Source: Neoscytalidium dimidiatum
Lineage: Eukaryota; Ascomycota; Dothideomycetes; Botryosphaeriales; Botryosphaeriaceae
Length of the DNA: 64,000 nt
Reading direction: 5' to 3'
NCBI GenBank assembly: GCA_037367355.1
Contig: CM074704.1
Coordinates: forward strand, 2,418,001-2,482,000
Made by a program: the position numbers and the translations under genes. Every line of letters starts with the position of its first letter. Positions within the stretch are counted from its first letter, which is position 1. Positions 57,860-64,000 of this stretch are shown in pieces. Below the pieces are notes generated by a model that made no database searches, was not told the DNA's origin, and saw only the letters and a list, made by a program, of their open reading frames with translations.

Positions 57860-60800
57860 CGTTTAACGTCCTTATATAAGCTAAGCTTATAAAAGACGGC
57901 TAGTCTACTAACGTATCTAGTCCGGTATTTCGACCGGGGTTTTTATTCGAGTTTTTCTTCGGGAAGGAGTCTAGAAATAGTAGGGGCTAAGCCGGTGCTT
58001 TTTTTTAGGAAGAAATAGGAAAGTAAGTATAGAGATAAGAAGAGGTAGAAGATAAAAGAAAAATAAGAGAGAGTAACTTCTTTTTTAAGGAGAGACTAAA
58101 GTTAGTTTTTTGAAAGTACGTATTTAGACTTCCGTCGAAGTAAGTTCTAATAGCTACTTTTAGGTAGCTATTTTAGTTGTCAATAGAAAGCTTAGAAGAG
58201 CTTTCCGTCCTTCTTCGGTATTAAAAACGAGGTCTAAGGAGGGATTTTTCGTTTCTAGACTAGTATATATATCTTCTCTTTCGAGTCGATACTTTTTACA
58301 GTCTAGAATTAGGTGCCGAGGGGTTTATTTAGCCGTATTATTACACGGGCAGTAATTAGAGGGGTTTAGTCTAAAGCGGTTTAAATAGGACTTAAAGTAG
58401 CCGTGTCCTATTTTAAGCTAGTAAAACGCGGAGCTAGTTTCTCTCTCCGTAGAGAGATCTATTAACTTTCGTTTTATTTTCCAGTTAAACCGCCTTAGAT
58501 AAGACTCTTTAGAGGCTATTTCCGCTTGCTTATTCGCTGTTTTTTGCCACGAATTAATAAAATCTGCTTGCGTTAGTACTCGAAAGAATGCGTAGCTAGT
58601 CGATTCGTTATTCGGGTTTATTTTACAGGCGTATTTAGCTAGGGAATCTGCTTCTTCATTGCCGCGTATATTAAAATAACCGGGGACCTATTCTAATTAA
58701 ACTGAATTTCCTTTTAGAATAAGCGTTTTAGCTACGTTTAAAGCTCGTATTTACGCTAGTTATCCTAGATTTCCGGATGGTATTTTTAGACGGTAGAGCG
58801 CGGCCTAGTTATCCGCGTAGACTCTAATATCTTTATCGGTATATCCGTTTTTAACTACGAGTTCGAGGGCTCTCGTAAGAGCCTCTAGTTCGCCGTTATA
58901 AACTAGGTTATTATCCCCGATATTTCCTACTATAATAGTAGTTTCGTCTTTAAAGGTAGGGTCGTTTCTATCTATAAAAACTGCTAGTCTAATTCCGGTT
59001 TTATTCGGAATCGAACTCGCGTCCGTATAGATAGATATTAGGTTATCCGGGGGGTTTTCGAGTTCGTTTAGGTGTTTCTTAGCTTGTTCTTCTTTCGAGA
59101 GTTTAGAGACTTTAACCGAGTAGGGGGTAGATAGCCCCTAAGGTGGAAAGTAGAAAGAATTAATCGTTTCGAGGTTATACGGCTTATCTTTTAGAAAGTC
59201 TCTAATTTTTTAAACGAGCTTACTTTTATATTCGTTCTCTCTTTCTAGAAGGCTTCGAATTAGGTGTTTTTGGTCTAATTTAAGACTTCGTAGGGCGTAG
59301 GATCGAAGGTTATTTTCTAAGCGAATTTCCGAGGATAGGATCGCGGCTTCTATTTCGAGGGGAGTAATTAGAGCGGTTTTAAAAACGCCTAGTATTTTCT
59401 ATAGAGCTAGATTCTAGAGTATCGTAGCTTTTTATTTAAAATTCGCTTGGTTATTCCAGTATAAAACGGAGCCGTAGTCGGAGACGGAGGTAACGCAGGC
59501 TAAGTATAACTGCCGTACCGCGTTAGGTTTTAGTCCGTTTTCGATATTAGCTAGTCGGTTTATCCTCAAAAGGCTCGAACGAGCTTAGCTTATTCTAATA
59601 TCGACGTGTTCCTTAAAATTAAGGAGTGGGTCTAAGAAAACTCCTAGATATCGGACTAGATTCTTAGGTTTTATAACTAAACCCGTAGGTAGTTTTAAAG
59701 TAGAATCTCTTACCGTTTTTTCTTTAGAAAAGTGCATTAATTCGGTTTTTTCGAGGTCGAATTGTATAGCATTTTCCGCGCCTAGTTTATAGAGTCTTTC
59801 CGTTTCTCTTTCTAGTATCTTAATATTCTTTTTCTAGCTTTTCGAGCTTACTATTAAAGAGATATCATCGACGTAGGATAGATAGCTAGCGGAGTTCGTT
59901 TAGAATAGATCTCGGATATAAATTAGAAATAGTATTAGCGAAATAGGGCTTCCTTACGGTATACCCGTTTCTACGTTACTAAACTCTTCTATATTTCCGT
60001 CGAAACTAAGGCGTAGTTGTCGGGAATTTAAGAAAGTTCTAATCCACGCGAGTAGATTAGTTGGGAGCTTTAACTTTCTTAGAATTCCTAGGAGTTGTTC
60101 TTACGCGACGTGGTCGTAAGCGCCGCGTACGTCTAGAAATAGCGTAGATGTTTTTAGCTTTACCTTTCGGTTTTCCTCTACTAAATTTGTTAGAATAAAG
60201 CAGGCGTCTATAGCGGATTTTTTTAATCTTCCCCCTATTTATGTAGGGTGGATTAGGTTTATCGTTTCCGCTAGAAAACCGAGGCGTTTAGCTATTACTC
60301 GTTCGAGTACTTTTCCTAGGTAATTTAATAAAGAAATAACCCTATAAGTCTTAGGATTTACGGGATCCGGCTTATTAGGTTTCTTTAAAATTGCCCCCGT
60401 TGCTTGTCTCCAGCACTTTAGATGGTAGCCGTATTTAAAGAGGTTCGAATAGACAAAATAGAAGGCTTTCGGGGATGCGTTATAGGCCTAAATTATAATT
60501 TATTAAGATAATAAGTCCGGCCCGGGCGTAGTTCCTTTTATTAGGTTCGAACACGTTCGTTCGAGCTCTTTTTTATCTAGAATTGGCTATTTCCAGCTTA
60601 GATCCGGCTGGTAATTTATCCAATTATTTTCGATTCGTGCGTTAGGAGGGGATAGAAATAACGTTTCTTTTAGCGCGGAGCTTTTTCCCTTCCAGCTATC
60701 TTGTAGTAGGCCGTTTTTAGCCCGAATCGGTGGGATTCGTTCTATTAGACGGTGTTTTATATAGGCCATTGCTTTAAAGATAGTTTCGGGGGTATTTTTA

Positions 60801-63590
60801 CTTAGAAACGAATTCCAGTGGTCCCGTTTAGCTTTACGAATAGAGGAGAAGTATTCGTTTCGGGTTTTTAGGAAGTCTTACTTATTTACGAGCTCCGGCG
60901 AGCGTCGTATAAGCCGCGTTTGTCGTTTAAGGTTCCCTCGGGCCTCCGTTAAGGTAGAATTCTACTAGGGTTTAGCTTTAGCTAGCGGGGTAGTTTTCGG
61001 AATAGCTTGGTCCGCTGCTTACCGTATAAGGTTAGTTAGGGATTCTCCTAGTTTTTCTAAAAGTAAGACTTCTTTCGAACGGTCTTTTAGAATCTCTAGG
61101 CTAAGATCTTTATTCTCTTCTTCTAGAATAGCTAGCTGGGGGCGTAGCTTTTCTATAAAGTTCGAGGCTTTATCTTTAAAGATCTTAGAGAATTTTTCCT
61201 AATTTGCCTTATTATAGTTAAATCTAAGTTACTTAGATTTCTCCTAGTTTATTCGTTTATTTAATTAGATTTAAAATAAAATAGGGAAGTAGTCGGATCC
61301 GATAGATTCGAGTATTTACTAGTCCGTTATTTTATTCGTTAGCCCTCGGCTAGCAAGCGTTAGATCTATTACCGTAGATCTATCTAAGTGCGGCCGGTAG
61401 AATATACCTTCTCCCGGCGTATTTAGTAGGTCTAGGTTATTAGATTCAATCCAATTAATTAGGGCGGAGGCCCCGTTCGAGCAGGGGGACCTTAGATCCC
61501 ACTACGGGTGGTAAATGTTAAAGTCTCCGGCTATAATACTAGGGAATTCTAGTTGTTAGTATCCTAGAATACGTTCTAGCGTATAGGGGGAATTATCGTT
61601 CCCTTGTTCCTTTTAGTTGTATAAATTAAAGAGGTAGAATTAGCTATTTTCCTCTATTATTTTTAGAACTATTAGGTCGGGGGATTTAGTTACCGCGGAG
61701 TTATAGTTAATATCTATTCCTATTAGATAACGGGATATATATACTAACGTACGTGGTCTTTCCGTTAGAGAATAATCCGGTAGAATTTAAACGAACGCGG
61801 GGTAGTTAACCGACCGCCTTTCTCTAGGATTTTCGGGGTTTGTTAGCTATAGTTCTTATATAAGAATTAGGCTAATTTTAAGTTCGATTGCTTTAGAAAG
61901 AAGGCTCTCCGTAGCTAGAGCGTTTCTATTTAAATTTACTTAAAATACCCTTAGTTTATCTATAGATAAAGGGGGTTAGTTAATTCGAATTAGGGTAGTG
62001 CTAGCACCGTATACCTTTAGAGGCTTTACAGCCTATAAATTTACACTTATACTCTCTCGTAAGGTGCTCCTTTTTATAGATTTCGTATATAGGAGTTCTT
62101 GTATATTTAGCCGTTTCGTGTCCGTTTTTAAGGCAGTTACGGCATTAAATTCCCTTAGGAATCACCCGTGCTTTCTCTACCTTATAGCTTATTCCGTATA
62201 TAAAAAGGCGGCTATTAATAGCCTTTTTCTATTCCTTTTCGGTGCGAAACGAGACTATAACGGATCCCGCGGATTAGTTTTCTCTTTTCTCCTTAGAGGT
62301 GGCCCAGTAGGGCTTTCTAATAGGAGAAAGACCTACGTTAAAGGTCTCTATTTCCTCCTTAATAAAGGAGTCGATTAGAATATCCTTAGTTTCCCGCGTA
62401 GGGATTTCGTAGATAATAACCTTATACTAGGCCTCGACTGGTTTCGGGTTAGAATTAGGAAGGACTTTCCTAATAATATTCTCTTTTTCTAAGAGAAATT
62501 AGCTAGTATAGCCTTCGGTACCCGTAATTAGGATATTTCCCTTAAAAGAGAGGGAAGTTCCTTAGATAACGGGTTTGTTTACGAATCCGGCTCCTGCGAA
62601 CGTAAGGTTTAGCTTTTACCGGAGTCGGATTCCATTAAATTAGTCTCGTATACCATCGTAGGAGACGGTAATTTATCTATCTTTAATAGACGTTAGCTTT
62701 ACGAGCTTTATAGTTATTTTTTCCGTTGGTTTTTTATGCGATACGGTTATAAAACCGTCGTTTAGAACTAAACCTACCGCTACCGAGGCGTAGGAGGTAG
62801 GTTTTTTTCCCGGGACTAGCTAGCTAGGCTGGGGTTTTCCCGTAGTAGCTACGGAGGAAGCTCCGAGATTCCTCGTTTTATTCGAAAGCGTACGGGATAC
62901 GTTTTCGAGTGCACGGACTTCGGTTACGAGAATCGACTTAGTAAAGTCGATTTTCCCTTTTACCGTATATTCGCGGAAGACGATAAGAAGTTCGCTAAGG
63001 TTATTTACCTTAGACCGGTCGTCTTCGAGGTCGACCGCCTTAATAAGGCAATCGAACGCGGCTTCGATATATTCCGCGGAGGTCTTTAGTTTCGAGCCCG
63101 GTATATACCGGGTTCTTTTCTCGGGGCGGTATTCGAACGGGTTAATGCCCGTAGAGGTAGGCGAGAAGGAAAGTCTTTTTTCGAGAGTCGGCGTAGGCTC
63201 GACCGTTACTATTACCTTCGGCCTTCTCGGTATCGGTGTTATTTCGTCGTTTTCTATCTCGATATCTTCGATACTACTCGATCTCGTAGTATTCGAAGAT
63301 TCGATAACTACCGGCGTAGTCGATAGTCGAATTAGAGTCGAGGGGCGTAGAGGGTCCGGGGAATCTAGGGGATCCGGGGGCGGATATCCTTAGTTTTCTA
63401 TACTCTTTCTATAGAAAAGAAATAGTAGAAGTAGAAAATTAGACTAGAAAGAAATCGCCGGCTTTAGTTTCGTCTAAACTAAGCCGTAAACAAACGAATT
63501 CCTAGCGAGCGCGGGGAATTTTCTTCGTTACTTTCTCCCGAGAAGTAACGAAGCGTTTTTGGGGCTGTTTAGTTAAGCTTTTTACTTATT
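57835..63590 (-). mobile_element. Tad-like LINE (non-LTR retrotransposon), near full length, RIP-mutated
   Basis: All signatures lie on the - strand in LINE order. ORF1 region, about 63400-62000, ends with a CCHC zinc knuckle (CRNC..NGHETAKY, last Cys now Tyr; about 62095-62160). Endonuclease of the EEP type: GDFN at 61517-61528, followed by YHP and a stop where Trp is expected. Reverse transcriptase: WRQATGAILKKPNKPDP with YRVISLLNYLGKVLERVIAKRL (about 60300-60412) and the YVDD box at 59864-59875. RNase H: IYTDAS (about 59020) and LEALTRALELV with VYADN (about 58810-58910). The 3' end carries a TTTA-repeat (57835-57859; TAAA on the coding strand), a typical LINE tail. In-frame TAG/TAA stops mark RIP, milder than in the 17-28 kb block. 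Confidence 0.88.
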
Positions 63591-63599
63591 TTTAGTTAT

Positions 63600-64000
63600 T
63601 TGCTTAGGTATAGGGAGGGTAAAAACTCTATATACACGGGCCGCGAAAAAGGAGTAGGGTAGAAGAAAGAAAAGAACGTTTCCTCGCCTTTAATCTAGGT
63701 GCGTAAACGCGCTCTAAATCTCGTATAATTTCGTACGAAGGTGCGCGTAGGTATTTTCGGTAGATTCTAAACTTTTTACGTCTTTTTAAGTCGATTTGGG
63801 ATTTTAGTAGGGATACGGAGGTCGAAGGAGTCGATTTAGCCTAACGAGGTCTCTTTTCCACGCGATAACGCAGTAGCGCGTATAGCTACGAAGCTAAGAT
63901 TCGAGAATCTAGCTAAGGAAATCGAGAGCTTTCGATAGATACCGGTCTTAGCGCTTTTTCTCGAGGTCGAATTCGGAGGTATATATTTAGCCTTTAGATA
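63600..64000. repeat. Dispersed repeat C, copy 2 (continues past window)
   Basis: Direct, less mutated copy of 24940-25325. It lies just beyond the 5' end of the LINE and runs to, or nearly to, the end of the window. Whether it is LINE leader or a different element is not clear. Confidence 0.7.

Noticed and set aside
1..64000. tRNA and rRNA genes
   Set aside because: No stretch with a convincing cloverleaf or conserved GGTTCGAATCC-like box in proper spacing was found by eye; a tRNAscan run would be decisive.

Overview
This is nuclear DNA of a filamentous ascomycete (Pezizomycotina). The evidence is short GT-AG introns of about 50-180 nt with CTAAC/CTGAC-type branch sites, a Zn2Cys6 regulator, fungal-only families such as DUF2406, and long AT-rich blocks almost empty of CpA and TpG. 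That dinucleotide pattern is the signature of repeat-induced point mutation (RIP, C-to-T at CpA). The class is not fixed by the sequence; Sordariomycetes or a relative is my guess.

Layout. (1) 1-17.3 kb is a gene-bearing block. It holds the 3' end of alanyl-tRNA synthetase, two decayed genes (one a HeLo-type kinase-like pseudogene), ERO1 (ER thiol oxidase), MEX67 (mRNA export receptor) and an MFS hexose transporter. (2) 17.3-38.25 kb is a nested graveyard of RIP-mutated transposons with a 100-bp assembly gap at 22301-22400. A complete Ty3/gypsy-type element with two 491-bp LTRs (28977-37172, 5-bp target duplication) sits inside an older Ty3/gypsy element. It carries a solo LTR in its own body, and further LTRs and a LINE fragment lie to its left. 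(3) 38.26-38.95 kb is a small island without RIP holding the 5' end of the older element. (4) 39.2-54.7 kb is a second gene block: a small unknown protein, a DUF2406 protein, a Zn2Cys6 transcription factor, then three + strand genes (dienelactone hydrolase/SnoaL-like protein, HpcH/HpaI-type aldolase with altered active site, Nudix CoA-diphosphatase-like hydrolase) and a 5'-truncated short-chain dehydrogenase. (5) 55.3-64 kb is RIP-affected again and contains a nearly full-length Tad-like LINE on the - strand with a TTTA-repeat tail.

The housekeeping genes (alaS, ERO1, MEX67) are unrelated in function and simply neighbour each other. The three + strand enzymes at 48.5-53.4 kb could form a small catabolic neighbourhood, but nothing in the sequence proves co-regulation. 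I found no CRISPR, no recognisable tRNA or rRNA, and no convincing new biological system. The most informative features are the TE nesting with intact target duplications, the non-RIP island, and several genes with altered or missing catalytic residues. Exon borders were placed by hand from splice signals and reading-frame continuity, with no transcript data.
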